Both the position numbers and the translations under genes were made by a program. The notes beneath the pieces were generated by a model, which worked only from the letters and a program-made list of their open reading frames with translations, was not told the origin of the DNA and searched no databases. From Bradyrhizobium stylosanthis (GTDB lineage Bacteria; Pseudomonadota; Alphaproteobacteria; Rhizobiales; Xanthobacteraceae), in the NCBI RefSeq assembly GCF_001641335.1, contig NZ_LVEM01000001.1, forward strand, positions 904,580-968,579: a stretch of DNA of 64,000 nucleotides. Reading direction: 5' to 3'. Below, in pieces: positions 34,707 through 46,809 of this stretch (its first letter is position 1; every line of letters begins with the position of its first letter).

Positions 34707-34787
34707 TAGGATGGGTAGAGCGCAGCGAAACCCATCATCTCAAATCGCGGCGAGGGGCGGCGGGTTTCGCTGCGCTCTACCCATCCT
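34707..34787. repeat. Palindromic repeat, TAGGATGGGTAGAGC family (copy 2)
   Basis: AGGATGGGTAGAGCGCAGCGAAACC and its inverted partner GGTTTCGCTGCGCTCTACCCATCCT frame a short GC-rich centre. It has the same arms as the copy at 30770-30850. It sits between the convergent nnrD and multicopper-oxidase-like genes and may terminate both. Confidence 0.85.
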
Positions 34788-34796
34788 GCGCGTCTT

Positions 34797-36113
34797 TCAC
34801 TCCACCGCGTACCAGCGCACCAGGCGCGGGGCGGCCCAGTCCGTCACGACCGATTCGAGCAGCCATCGCCCGGGCGAGGTCGCGGCGAAGGCGATCCGCT
34901 GGGTCTGGCCGGGCTCGACCGCGAGCGTGTCGAGCCAGTAGGGCTTCCAGCCGTCGTCGAGCTTGTCGAGCAGGCGGAAGGGATGACCGTGCAGGTGGAA
35001 GACGGTCGTGACGGGGGCCGGGTTCTTCAGGGCCAGCACGACGGTGCGGCCGGCCTTGGCGCGGAAGACGGGGGCGGAGGCCGTGGAGAAACTCGCGGGA
35101 CGGACCCAGCCGGCGTCGGCGCCGCCCAGCGCGACATCGAACCGCAGGGCGCCTTTCAGATCGAGCTTCTCGGGCAGGTCGTTCGACGGGAGCGGCTGCG
35201 GCGGCGACAGGGGCACGCGCCGCTCCAATGTGCCCGCTACCGTGAGGCGGCCGACCTGGCGCGCCTCCTTGCCGTCATGCAGCAGGAATGCGGCCGATGT
35301 GGCCGTATCCACAAACGCGTCGGCGCGGCCGCCGGGGGCGAGCACGAGGGCGCCGTTGCGCGCCGGGAACGGCTCGGCGGGCTGCCCGTCCAGCGCCATC
35401 ACGCGGACCTCATGGCTCTCCAATTTGATTGCCAAAACAGTGCGTTGGGAGCCGTTGATAAAGCGCAGCCGCAGCCGCTCGCCGGCCGAAGCTGAGAGTT
35501 CGAATGAAGTGTTGCCGTTGATCGTATAGAGCGGCGTCGTGTCCTTCGGGTCCTGACCGGGGGGAAGGGCGGTGCCGTCCGGCCGCAGGCGCCATTCCTC
35601 GAACAGCAGGACCTCGTCGCGATCGACCGCGACCCGGCTGGTCTCGGCCGCGATGATCGGAAGCGGGCGCGCCGGCTGCTTCTGGCCGTCCTCGAAGAGT
35701 CGGAAGTCAGCCAGCAGGGTTCCCGCGTTAGATACTGAAATAATTGATGTTTCTGTCGTGTCCGGCGCCGCCGGGGCGCGCCCCCGGAGCGGGTCGGCCG
35801 GGGTCGGCGCGCTCAGTCCGTACCAGACTGGTGCAAGCGGCACAGGCAGGTCGTTCCGGAACACCACCTGGCAACTGTCAAAGCGCTTGAGACGGACGTC
35901 CCTGAGGTGGCTTACCGCAGCCAGCTCCCAGATCGGTGTAGGTGCCTGACCCGGCCGCAGAGCCAGCGTTGCCGCCCTTGCCTGAAGCGCGAGCTGGGCC
36001 GTCACCGACGGGCCGGCGCCGCCGGCGATCAACCCGGCCGCCGAGGCTCCAAGGGAAGCTCCAAACCCTGCCAAAACCTGCCGTCTGTTCGGGTCGAAAA
36101 TCCGTGGTTTCAT
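34797..36113 (-). CDS. Multicopper oxidase-fold protein with most copper ligands lost
   Basis: 438 residues from ATG 36113. The N-terminus has a twin-arginine-like signal (PNRRQVLAGFGASLGASAAGLIAGG) as in CopA/CueO/SufI proteins. Three cupredoxin domains can be followed. The first-domain block that should read I-H-W-H-G reads PVWYGL, the W-Y-H-S-H block is AGTLLADFRLF, and the C-terminal H-C-H-x3-H block is WLLESVVTDW. Only TTVFHLHGHPFRLL keeps its His residues. Oxidase activity is therefore unlikely, and a SufI/FtsP-like structural role is one option (inference). Confidence 0.85.
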   Translation of the reverse strand: MKPRIFDPNRRQVLAGFGASLGASAAGLIAGGAGPSVTAQLALQARAATLALRPGQAPTPIWELAAVSHLRDVRLKRFDSCQVVFRNDLPVPLAPVWYGLSAPTPADPLRGRAPAAPDTTETSIISVSNAGTLLADFRLFEDGQKQPARPLPIIAAETSRVAVDRDEVLLFEEWRLRPDGTALPPGQDPKDTTPLYTINGNTSFELSASAGERLRLRFINGSQRTVLAIKLESHEVRVMALDGQPAEPFPARNGALVLAPGGRADAFVDTATSAAFLLHDGKEARQVGRLTVAGTLERRVPLSPPQPLPSNDLPEKLDLKGALRFDVALGGADAGWVRPASFSTASAPVFRAKAGRTVVLALKNPAPVTTVFHLHGHPFRLLDKLDDGWKPYWLDTLAVEPGQTQRIAFAATSPGRWLLESVVTDWAAPRLVRWYAVE

Positions 36114-36267
36114 GCCGCGATCCGGACCACGCCGCGCTGGATAAGTCCAGCCATCGTGCCTACTTGAACCATGCCTCCATCGGGCCATTTTTTTGCTGCG
36201 AACAGTCAGGCACATGTTATAAGCCCGGCCGCCCGCGGCATCGCGGCCGGTCTTGATGCAAATTCAC

Positions 36268-36352
36268 GCGGGCGTGGCGGAACTGGTAGACGCGCTGGAT
36301 TTAGGTTCCAGTGACGAAAGTTGTGGGGGTTCGAGTCCCTCCGCCCGCACCA
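36268..36352 (+). tRNA. tRNA-Leu (anticodon UAG)
   Basis: 85 bases including an encoded CCA. The acceptor stem GCGGGCG pairs with CGCCCGC, discriminator A. The anticodon stem CTGGA/TCCAG frames the loop TTTAGGT with anticodon TAG at 36302-36304. A long variable arm (class II tRNA) and the TPsiC block GGTTCGAGTCC are present. It reads CUA and other CUN leucine codons. Confidence 0.97.
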
Positions 36353-36525
36353 AGCGCTTCTCGCGTTTGCACGGATTACGAGGGCCTGCTCCTCGCGGAT
36401 GTCTGTCCGCCTGAAGCCGGTCCGATGAACCACCGGCGTTGAGGCGTTCGCCTCGCGCCGGATCGATTAATGACAGCGTCCCGACGCATGCGCGCCGGGA
36501 CCGAGCGAAAAGAAGATTGGACGCC

Positions 36526-37887
36526 ATGCAGGTCACAGAGACCCTCTCGGAAGGTTTGAAGCACGAGTTCAAGATCAGCGTTCCCGCGGCTGATCTCGAC
36601 GCCAAGGCCGGCGCCAAGCTCGTCGATCTCAAGGACAAGGTCCGCATCAACGGCTTCCGTCCCGGCAAGGTGCCGGTCACGCACCTGAAGAAGGTCTATG
36701 GCCGTTCGGTGATGGCCGAGACCATCGACCAGACCATCCGCGACACCAACACGCAGCTGTTCTCCGAGCGCGGCTTCCGTCTCGCCACCGAGCCTAAGAT
36801 CACGATGCCGACCGAGCAGGCCGAAGTCGAGGAACTGCTGAACGGCAAGACCGATCTGACCTACACGGTCGCGATTGAAGTGGTGCCTGCGATCGCGCTC
36901 GCCGACTTCAAGACCTTCCAGGTCGAGAAGCCCGTCGCCGACGTATCCGACGCCGACGTCGACGAGGCGATCAAGCGCATCGCCGATTCCAACCGCGGCT
37001 ATGCCGCCAAGACGGAAGGCGCCAAGGCCGAATCCGGCGACCGCGTCACCATCAACTTCAAGGGCTCGATCAACGGCGAGCTGTTCGAGGGCGGCACCGG
37101 CGAGGGCATCCAGGTCGTCATCGGCTCCAACACCTTCATCCCCGGCTTCGAGGAGCAGCTGATCGGCATCGGCGCGAACGAGACGCGCACGCTGAAGGTG
37201 TCGTTCCCGAAGAACTACATGAACGACAAGCTCGCCGGCCAGCCGGCCGAGTTCGAGACCACCGCGACGACGATCGAGGCGCCGCAGGACATCGCGATCG
37301 ACGACGAGTTCGCCAAGACGCTCGGCCTGGAATCGCTGGACAAGCTGAAGGAAGCCGCGCGCGAGCGTCTGGTTGCCGAGTTCTCGACCGCGACGCGCCA
37401 GCGCGTCAAGCGTGCGCTGCTCGACCGCCTCGACGAGGCGCATCGCTTCGAGGCGCCGCCATCGCTGGTCGACGAGGAGTTCAATCTGATGTGGAACTCG
37501 GTCAAGGCCGAGATGGACTCCGCCGGCAAGACCTTTGCCGACGAGGACACCACTGAGGATGCCGCCAAGGAAGAGTACCGCAAGATCGCCGATCGCCGTG
37601 TGCGGCTCGGCCTCGTGCTCTCCGAGATCGGCGAGAAGAACAAGATCAGCGTGACCGACGACGAGGTCGGCCGCGCCGTGATCGAGCGCGCCCGGCAGAT
37701 GCCCGGCCGCGAGAAGGAGGTCTGGGACTACTATCGCAACAACGCCCAGGCGTTGGCCCAGCTTCGCGCACCGATCTACGAGGACAAGGTCGTCGACTTC
37801 ATCCTCGAGCTCGCCAACGTGACCGAGAAGAAGGTCTCGCGCGAGGATCTCTACAAGGACGACGAAGCGGAAAAGACCGCTGCTTGA
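36526..37887 (+). CDS. tig: Trigger factor, ribosome-bound chaperone
   Basis: 453 residues from ATG 36526 (upstream in-frame start rejected). The N-terminal ribosome-binding domain carries the signature GFRPGKVP at about residues 43-50. The FKBP-type PPIase domain is about 160-245 ([30 protein letters not shown]). The C-terminal helical arm domain follows and ends in a charged tail. It catches nascent chains at the exit tunnel. It heads the tig-clpP-clpX-lon order typical of alphaproteobacteria. Confidence 0.97.
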   Translation: MQVTETLSEGLKHEFKISVPAADLDAKAGAKLVDLKDKVRINGFRPGKVPVTHLKKVYGRSVMAETIDQTIRDTNTQLFSERGFRLATEPKITMPTEQAEVEELLNGKTDLTYTVAIEVVPAIALADFKTFQVEKPVADVSDADVDEAIKRIADSNRGYAAKTEGAKAESGDRVTINFKGSINGELFEGGTGEGIQVVIGSNTFIPGFEEQLIGIGANETRTLKVSFPKNYMNDKLAGQPAEFETTATTIEAPQDIAIDDEFAKTLGLESLDKLKEAARERLVAEFSTATRQRVKRALLDRLDEAHRFEAPPSLVDEEFNLMWNSVKAEMDSAGKTFADEDTTEDAAKEEYRKIADRRVRLGLVLSEIGEKNKISVTDDEVGRAVIERARQMPGREKEVWDYYRNNAQALAQLRAPIYEDKVVDFILELANVTEKKVSREDLYKDDEAEKTAA

Positions 37888-37930
37888 AGGCTTTGAGCAA
37901 TCAGCCTTCTATTAAGGATGATCCGCGATC

Positions 37931-37964
37931 AGGCCCGGCTAGCCATGTGGCTGGCTGGGCCTTT
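37931..37964 (+). terminator. Probable terminator of tig
   Basis: AGGCCCgGCTAGCCATGTGGCTGGCtGGGCCT is an imperfect stem of about 14 pairs followed by TTTC. It is 44 bases after the tig stop. The T run is short, so termination may be partial. Confidence 0.55.
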
Positions 37965-38178
37965 CTGCGAGAATCAGCTTCAACTCCCCGCTGGATTAAG
38001 CCTTAATTCGCTCCGCACTTGTCTGGCGCGAATTGGGCTATATCTGTCGGTACGCCCTGTACCCGAGTTCCTCTGCTAACTAGTCCTGCATCACGGGACG
38101 TCCATCGCCTCCGGCAAATCCAGCCCCACTGGCCAGCCAAGACAGGTGGTGTCCACGTCCGAAAACCCTAGGTGACTC

Positions 38179-38814
38179 ATGCGCGATCCGGTTGAAACCT
38201 ACATGAACCTCGTGCCCATGGTGGTCGAGCAGACCAACCGTGGCGAGCGCGCCTACGACATTTTCTCGCGCCTGTTGAAAGAGCGCATCATCTTCGTGAC
38301 CGGTCCGGTCGAGGACGGCATGTCGACGCTGATCGTCGCGCAGCTGTTGTTCCTCGAGGCGGAAAATCCGAAGAAGGAAATCTCGATGTACATCAACTCG
38401 CCGGGCGGCGTGGTGACGTCGGGCCTTGCGATCTACGACACCATGCAGTTCATCCGCCCGCCGGTCTCCACGCTCTGCACCGGCCAGGCCGCCTCGATGG
38501 GCTCGCTGTTGCTGTGCGCCGGCGAGAAGGACATGCGCTTCTCGCTGCCGAACGCGCGCATCATGGTCCATCAGCCCTCCGGCGGCTTCCAGGGCCAGGC
38601 GACCGACATCATGCTGCACGCCCAGGAAATCCTGAACCTGAAGAAGCGGCTCAACGAGATCTACGTGAAGCACACCGGCCAGACCTACAAGACGATCGAG
38701 GACGCGCTGGAACGCGACAAGTTCCTGACCGCGAACGACGCCAAGGAGTTCGGCCTGGTCGACAAGGTCATCGACAAGCGCGCCGAGGAGCCGGCGGCGG
38801 CGAAGGCCCCGTAG
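38179..38814 (+). CDS. clpP: ATP-dependent Clp protease proteolytic subunit
   Basis: 211 residues. The Ser-His-Asp triad is visible: Ser in [11 protein letters not shown] (about residue 106), His in IMVHQPSGG (about 131), and Asp in the [20 protein letters not shown] region. [17 protein letters not shown] is the conserved chamber strand. It forms the tetradecameric barrel that works with ClpX, encoded 450 bp downstream, and ClpA. Confidence 0.97.
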   Translation: MRDPVETYMNLVPMVVEQTNRGERAYDIFSRLLKERIIFVTGPVEDGMSTLIVAQLLFLEAENPKKEISMYINSPGGVVTSGLAIYDTMQFIRPPVSTLCTGQAASMGSLLLCAGEKDMRFSLPNARIMVHQPSGGFQGQATDIMLHAQEILNLKKRLNEIYVKHTGQTYKTIEDALERDKFLTANDAKEFGLVDKVIDKRAEEPAAAKAP

Positions 38815-38830
38815 CACTACTGGACCGTAA

Positions 38831-38852
38831 CGGCGATCCCCTGGGATCGCCG
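38831..38852. other. 10-bp perfect palindrome after clpP, in a 450-bp gap otherwise without genes
   Basis: CGGCGATCCC-CT-GGGATCGCCG begins 17 bases after the clpP stop. It has no T run, so it looks more like an RNA end-stabilising hairpin than a rho-independent terminator. The rest of the clpP-clpX gap (38815-39264) shows no convincing gene. It must hold the clpX promoter, but I cannot place it with confidence. GGACGGAGAC precedes the clpX start. Confidence 0.5.
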
Positions 38853-39264
38853 GGTCCCATCAGGGTGGCGTTCACGCTTAGTGCGCGTGGACGCATTGCA
38901 AAACAGCGTTTTGCGCCCTGCGGCAGGCAGAAAGTTCCGCTTTCGTGCTTGTTTTTCGTGGCAATCCAGCAACGCCGGGGTGATTTCGGTCACTTCGTCC
39001 GTGCCAAGACCGGAAATCACGGTATTGTCACGGGTAGCCGGCGACCCCCGATTAGCGAATTCTTGATAGTCGGGTGACAGCATGGTTGGCTACGATTGAT
39101 CGGCTATGATCGCGGGAGAATCGAGTGACCGTGATTCGCACGGGATGTAGTAACGCGTAGGTCTTTTTTGGTACGGAATTTGCTCTATTTAAACTCTAGG
39201 CCGGCCATCGTGTCGGAATGGAGCGATCGAGCGGAACGGGATCGAACCGCGGACGGAGACATGA

Positions 39265-40536
<1,272 letters not shown>

Positions 40537-40658
40537 TTTCGGCGCTGGAACGCTTCCTTTCGTCTTTCATAGTGGCGGCTGCGGAAATGAGCTCCGCAGC
40601 CGGTGTTGCGTCGCTTATTTGCGTGCGTAAGCGCCTGATGGCGCGCGTCTTTCAATGA

Positions 40659-40690
40659 CTTGACACCCCCCCGGTCGATAGCCACCTAAT
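40659..40690 (+). promoter_or_regulatory. Candidate promoter upstream of lon (sigma-70 or RpoH type)
   Basis: CTTGACA at 40659-40665 is followed after about 17 bases by CCACCTAAT (40682-40690). CTTGAC and the C-rich start of the -10 resemble rhizobial RpoH promoters, and lon is a typical heat-shock gene. The spacer starts with a run of seven C. The rest of the 325-bp clpX-lon gap shows no gene. Confidence 0.4.
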
Positions 40691-40861
40691 GTCGGCGGCG
40701 AGCGAGAATTCTGTTCAAGATTCGCCTCAGTTCCGATCCGGCAAGCCCGGTCCAACCTACGAATGGTAGACCGGTTTTTTCGGATCACGTCGGCACCTTG
40801 TGGCGGTTGCGCATGAAGACGGCGGACTGCGTGCAAGGGGGCAAAGCAAAAGGAAAAGGCC

Positions 40862-43285
<2,424 letters not shown>

Positions 43286-43305
43286 TCGCAGCTTGAAAGA
43301 TCACG

Positions 43306-43331
43306 AAACGGCGCCTTCGGGCGCCGTTTTT
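43306..43331 (+). terminator. Rho-independent terminator of lon
   Basis: AAACGGCGCC-TTCG-GGCGCCGTTTTT is a perfect stem with a stable TTCG loop and a T run, 20 bases after the lon stop. Confidence 0.92.
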
Positions 43332-43432
43332 GTTTTGAGCGACGGGGCCGCGCTAGCGAGGGCGACGGGTACGATTGAATGCAATTATAGATTGTGCTAT
43401 CGATATCCCTTTACCCACAGGGGAGGATAGCA

Positions 43433-43771
43433 ATGATTGGCAAGACATTTGGCTTTGTCTGTTTGCTGACGCTCGCAGTTGCACCCGTCGCGCACGCGCA
43501 GGCCGCCGTCGCCTGCACCGACATCTACGCTCCGGTTTGCGGTCTATCGAGCGTCGGGCTGCGGATGACCTATTCGAATGCCTGCTGGGCCCGCGCGAGC
43601 GGCGCGACGGTTCTGCATGCCGGCCAATGCCAGGGGCCGATCTGCTCCGACCTCTACAAGCCGGTATGCGCACGGCCGGTGGGAACGCGGATTCTGAAGA
43701 CGTATCCGAACCTGTGCATGGCTGAAAATGCGAACGCGGTCTTCGCCTACAACGGCAGATGTCACAAGTAG
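43433..43771 (+). CDS. Secreted protein with two Kazal-like Cys modules
   Basis: 112 residues from ATG 43433. The signal peptide is MIGKTFGFVCLLTLAVAPVAHA. The mature part has two tandem modules of about 40 residues, each with four Cys: C-x3-Y-x-P-V-C-G ... Y-S-N-A-C-x-A ... G-x-C, then C-x3-Y-K-P-V-C-A ... Y-P-N-L-C-x-A ... G-R-C. The P-V-C and Y-x-N-x-C spacing is that of Kazal-type serine protease inhibitors, with one disulfide fewer per module. A protease inhibitor role in the periplasm is an inference. It is separated from lon by a strong terminator. Confidence 0.75.
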   Translation: MIGKTFGFVCLLTLAVAPVAHAQAAVACTDIYAPVCGLSSVGLRMTYSNACWARASGATVLHAGQCQGPICSDLYKPVCARPVGTRILKTYPNLCMAENANAVFAYNGRCHK

Positions 43772-43891
43772 GCTGGACGATCCGCGAGGCCGAACGTTAC
43801 GGTGACGCCGGCGTTTCGCCGGGGCTGTGATCGTGCGCGAGAGTTGCCCGGTGCGGCGCCTTCGGGCGCCGCTTGTGCTGTGGGGCAAATC

Positions 43892-44296
43892 ATGCGGATC
43901 GACGGGCAGTGCCATTGCGGGAAGATCGCCTTCGAGGCCGAGGTCGATCCGGAGGCCGTCTCGGTGTGCCACTGCACCGACTGCCAGACGCTGACGGGAT
44001 CGCCGTTCCGGGTGACCGCGCTCTGCACCAGGGCCGATATTCGCCTGACCGGCGGTACGCCAAAAGTCTACGGCAAGCGCGGCGACAACGGCCGGATGCG
44101 CTTCCAGCACTTCTGCGCCGATTGTGGTTCCCCGCTGTTCACGAGCGGCGAGGGCGAGGAGGCCGGCGATTGGGGCATCCGCTGGGGCTCGATCCGCCAG
44201 CGGGACAAATTACGCCCCGTCAGGCAGCTCTGGTGCCAGTCGGCGGCGGTATGGATCGACGCCGTGCCGCTGCTGCCCGGCCGGCCGCAGGACTGA
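43892..44296 (+). CDS. GFA family protein (glutathione-dependent formaldehyde-activating enzyme fold)
   Basis: 134 residues from ATG 43892. The CENP-V/GFA zinc motifs are present: GQCHCGKIAFEA, VCHCTDCQTLTGSPF and HFCADCGSPLFTS, together supplying the seven Cys/His ligands for two zinc ions. Members are often named for formaldehyde-glutathione condensation, but most are uncharacterised. It lies between the Kazal-like gene and tRNA-Val. Confidence 0.9.
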   Translation: MRIDGQCHCGKIAFEAEVDPEAVSVCHCTDCQTLTGSPFRVTALCTRADIRLTGGTPKVYGKRGDNGRMRFQHFCADCGSPLFTSGEGEEAGDWGIRWGSIRQRDKLRPVRQLWCQSAAVWIDAVPLLPGRPQD

Positions 44297-44359
44297 GGCC
44301 CAGGAACTGAAGTTCCGCGCTTGCTCGTTCGGGGCCTGTGAGGCTAAAGAGGCGGCGAG

Positions 44360-44436
44360 GGGCGGTTAGCTCAGCTGGTTAGAGCATCTCGTTTACACCG
44401 AGAGGGTCCGCGGTTCGAATCCGTGACCGCCCACCA
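44360..44436 (+). tRNA. tRNA-Val (anticodon UAC)
   Basis: 77 bases with encoded CCA. The acceptor stem GGGCGGT pairs with ACCGCCC. The anticodon stem TCTCG/CGAGA frames loop TTTACAC, giving anticodon TAC. D-arm AGCTCAGCTGGTTAGAGC and T-arm GGTTCGAATCC are regular. Confidence 0.97.
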
Positions 44437-44511
44437 GCCTTCGCTCGCTTCGCGAGCTACGGCTAGGCGAGCCAGCCTCGGAACATCATTGACGCGAAGC
44501 GAGTGAAGGCT
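44436..44511. repeat. Inverted repeat directly after tRNA-Val
   Basis: AGCCTTCGCTCGCTTCGCG at 44436-44454 and CGCGAAGCGAGTGAAGGCT at 44493-44511 are inverted repeats of 19 bp with one mismatch. A transcript would fold into a long hairpin, which could process or terminate the tRNA transcript. The left arm begins with the last base of the tRNA. Confidence 0.7.
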
Positions 44512-44585
44512 GCCGTGCCGACTAAGTCGGCGAAGGCGGGCATCTCCCTGAGAGTTTCGGCTGGGCATCCACGGAGCGGACTGGA

Positions 44586-46346
44586 TTAGTTACAGACTTC
44601 AACACTTTCGCCGGTGTGGGTGTTTGCACTACCGCCGCCCCTGCGAAATTCCAATCGACAACCTTTGGACACTGGTCGGCAGCCAGCGCTATTGCAAACA
44701 ATCTGTCCGCTCGACTGTGGCTTCGCTGGCGTAGCCTCGACCTTCTTACGCTCTGCATCCCGCTTCGTCGCATCCTCGCGGGTCGCAACCGGCTTCTTGT
44801 CCGGCACCTTCTCGCATTCATTGTCGTCATTGACGCGGTAGCCGGCGCGGCAGGCGATCTTGATGCAGGCATCGCCGTCGGCCCTGAAGCCGTGGTCGCA
44901 GACCAGCGGGCAGATCCGGCCTGGCCTGGCCTTGATCGCGTCCAGCGCCTCGAAGCTCGCGACCTTGGCCTCGAATTTCGTGCCGGCGTATTTGTTGAAC
45001 AGCGCAAGCGAACGCTCGGATGAGGCCGTCCAGATTCCATCCACGGGAGCCGGGTGGCAACCGACGCGTCGCAGTTCGGACTGCACCAGCTTGGTTCTCT
45101 CGTCCGCCGACATCGCCGGCGCGGCGGAGGAGGGCGTTACGGCGGCGACCTTTTGCTCCGCGGCGGCCTGCTTCTCGGCCATGACCTTCGCGACGGCCGC
45201 CTCGGCGTCTTTCCGCCGCTGCTCGGCTGCGGCCGCCTTGGCTTCCTCGACCTGCTTGGCCTTCTCGGCGGCAAGACGCTTCTCCTCGGCGGCCCTGGCG
45301 GCGGCTGCCGCCTTCTCCTGCTCGGCCTTGTTGGCCCGATCAGTGGCGAGGCGCGCCTTGTCCTCTTCGGCTTGCCGCGCCTTGTCGGCCGTCGCCGCGC
45401 GGGTTTCCTCGGCGGCGATCTTGTTCAGCTGGCCTTTGGCGAGATCGGCATAGAAGCCGATCGGAAAGCGGTTGAGGAATGCGGTCCATCCGTCACGCGT
45501 ACCGAGCTGAAGCGCCAGTTCGTAGTCGCGCCGGATTTCGCTGTCGGGGTTTGCCTGGGGGCCGGCCGCGATCGGCTTGGCGGCGACCAGCGAGACGTCG
45601 TCGCCGCCGAGCGAGCCGTACACATAGGGCTCCTGCTTGTAGCCGGTGTTCTTGAGAACGTCGTCGCGTACGAAGCCGAACGCCTTGCGCAGGTCGAGCC
45701 CGGGCGTGGGGAGGCGTTCGACCAGCGCTGCGGCGAACGGGCTGTTCCTGGAATCGCCGTCCGAGGCCGTCGAGCCGGCCTTGGCGGCGAAGGCGATCAT
45801 GGTGTTCGGGCTGGTCGGCTCGACCTTGGCGAGGCCGCGGCCGACGGCGCGCGCGGCCATGGTCCGCTTCATCGTCTTCGCGAACGGGTTGTCGCGGCAT
45901 GCATCGAGGATGACGAGACGGAGCTGCCTCGCCGGCTCGACCGCGAACAGGGCGCGCTCCAGCGGCAGCGTCTCGTCGAGGACGTCGCTGTCGGTCTCGA
46001 GCGTGGCGTCCGTGGGGATCAGGTAATTGGTCCCGTCGAGCTCGATGCCGTGGCCGGCATAGTAGACGACGGCGACATCGGCCTCACGCGTCCTGCCCCC
46101 GAAGTCGCGCAGCGCCCGCCGCATCTCCGCGGCATTGAGATCGAGCTTGATGTCGACCTGGTCGAACCCTGCCTTCTTCAGCATGCCGCCGACCAGGGAC
46201 GCGTCGTTCACGGGATTGGAGAGCCTGGGCGCGCTCTTGTAGGCGGAATTGCCGATCACGAGCGCCACGCGCTTTTCCGCGTGCGCCGCTCCACAGCCGA
46301 GACAGCAGATCGCCAATAAAAACAGAAAAATCCGAAGTGCGCCCAT
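44586..46346 (-). CDS. Exported caspase-family (peptidase C14) protein with coiled coil, PG-binding-like and Cys-rich parts
   Basis: 586 residues from ATG 46346 (GTG 46370 also in frame). The signal peptide is MGALRIFLFLLAICCLGCGAAHA. The caspase p20 domain follows (RVALVIGNSAYKSAPRLSNPVNDA), with the dyad His in VVYYAGHGIEL (about residue 99) and Cys in VILDACRDNPF (about 150). A long Ala/Lys/Glu coiled coil (about 310-410) is followed by a peptidoglycan-binding-like segment (LVQSELRRVGCHPAPVDGIW) and a Cys-rich end with repeated C-x3-C patterns. Both catalytic residues are kept, so it should be an active cysteine peptidase in the envelope. Substrate unknown. Confidence 0.88.
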   Translation of the reverse strand: MGALRIFLFLLAICCLGCGAAHAEKRVALVIGNSAYKSAPRLSNPVNDASLVGGMLKKAGFDQVDIKLDLNAAEMRRALRDFGGRTREADVAVVYYAGHGIELDGTNYLIPTDATLETDSDVLDETLPLERALFAVEPARQLRLVILDACRDNPFAKTMKRTMAARAVGRGLAKVEPTSPNTMIAFAAKAGSTASDGDSRNSPFAAALVERLPTPGLDLRKAFGFVRDDVLKNTGYKQEPYVYGSLGGDDVSLVAAKPIAAGPQANPDSEIRRDYELALQLGTRDGWTAFLNRFPIGFYADLAKGQLNKIAAEETRAATADKARQAEEDKARLATDRANKAEQEKAAAAARAAEEKRLAAEKAKQVEEAKAAAAEQRRKDAEAAVAKVMAEKQAAAEQKVAAVTPSSAAPAMSADERTKLVQSELRRVGCHPAPVDGIWTASSERSLALFNKYAGTKFEAKVASFEALDAIKARPGRICPLVCDHGFRADGDACIKIACRAGYRVNDDNECEKVPDKKPVATREDATKRDAERKKVEATPAKPQSSGQIVCNSAGCRPVSKGCRLEFRRGGGSANTHTGESVEVCN

Positions 46347-46485
46347 TGCAGCCCCAAATCGCAATGTCACCAGACTATTCGCAAGAGTGCCATCAAGGCA
46401 AAGCCCCCTATGTGACGAACATCACAGGCGGCCGCGCGGCAGCACGCCAATGTCAGATCCGCAAGTCACACCAGAGGGCCGCCCA

Positions 46486-46584
46486 ATGTGTGCTCTGCTT
46501 GATTTCATCTATCGGAATTGCTGCCGGGCGCGCCTGCGCGAGCTGCGACGCGCGAGCCGGCGTGGCTCGATCATCCCGATCTAG
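46486..46584 (+). CDS. Possible small basic protein (32 residues)
   Basis: The 439-bp gap 46371-46809 between the caspase and LnmK-like genes holds one short reading frame with a plausible start, ATG 46486 with AGAGGG eight to ten bases upstream. An earlier ATG at 46450 would add 12 residues. The product is a hydrophobic start (MCALLDFIYRNCC) followed by an Arg-rich tail. I do not recognise it, and it may not be real. Nothing else coding is visible in this gap. Confidence 0.25.
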   Translation: MCALLDFIYRNCCRARLRELRRASRRGSIIPI

Positions 46585-46809
46585 TCATTTCCGCCCCGGT
46601 GTCCGCGCGCAGCGGCCTGTGATGGTCGCGCGCCGGGGGCGGCGGTCTCTCTCGCCAGCGGCCAGCCCGGTTCCGCCGGCATCTTCTGCTTGCGGCCTGT
46701 CGGCTCGTCGGGCATATCGGCCCGAACCGGGACGCGCAGAGCGGCTGCCCTACCCAGGGAATGCTCCGTCGGGGCGGTCGTGTGAGAAGGGCTTGCCAGG
46801 GGACGTCGG

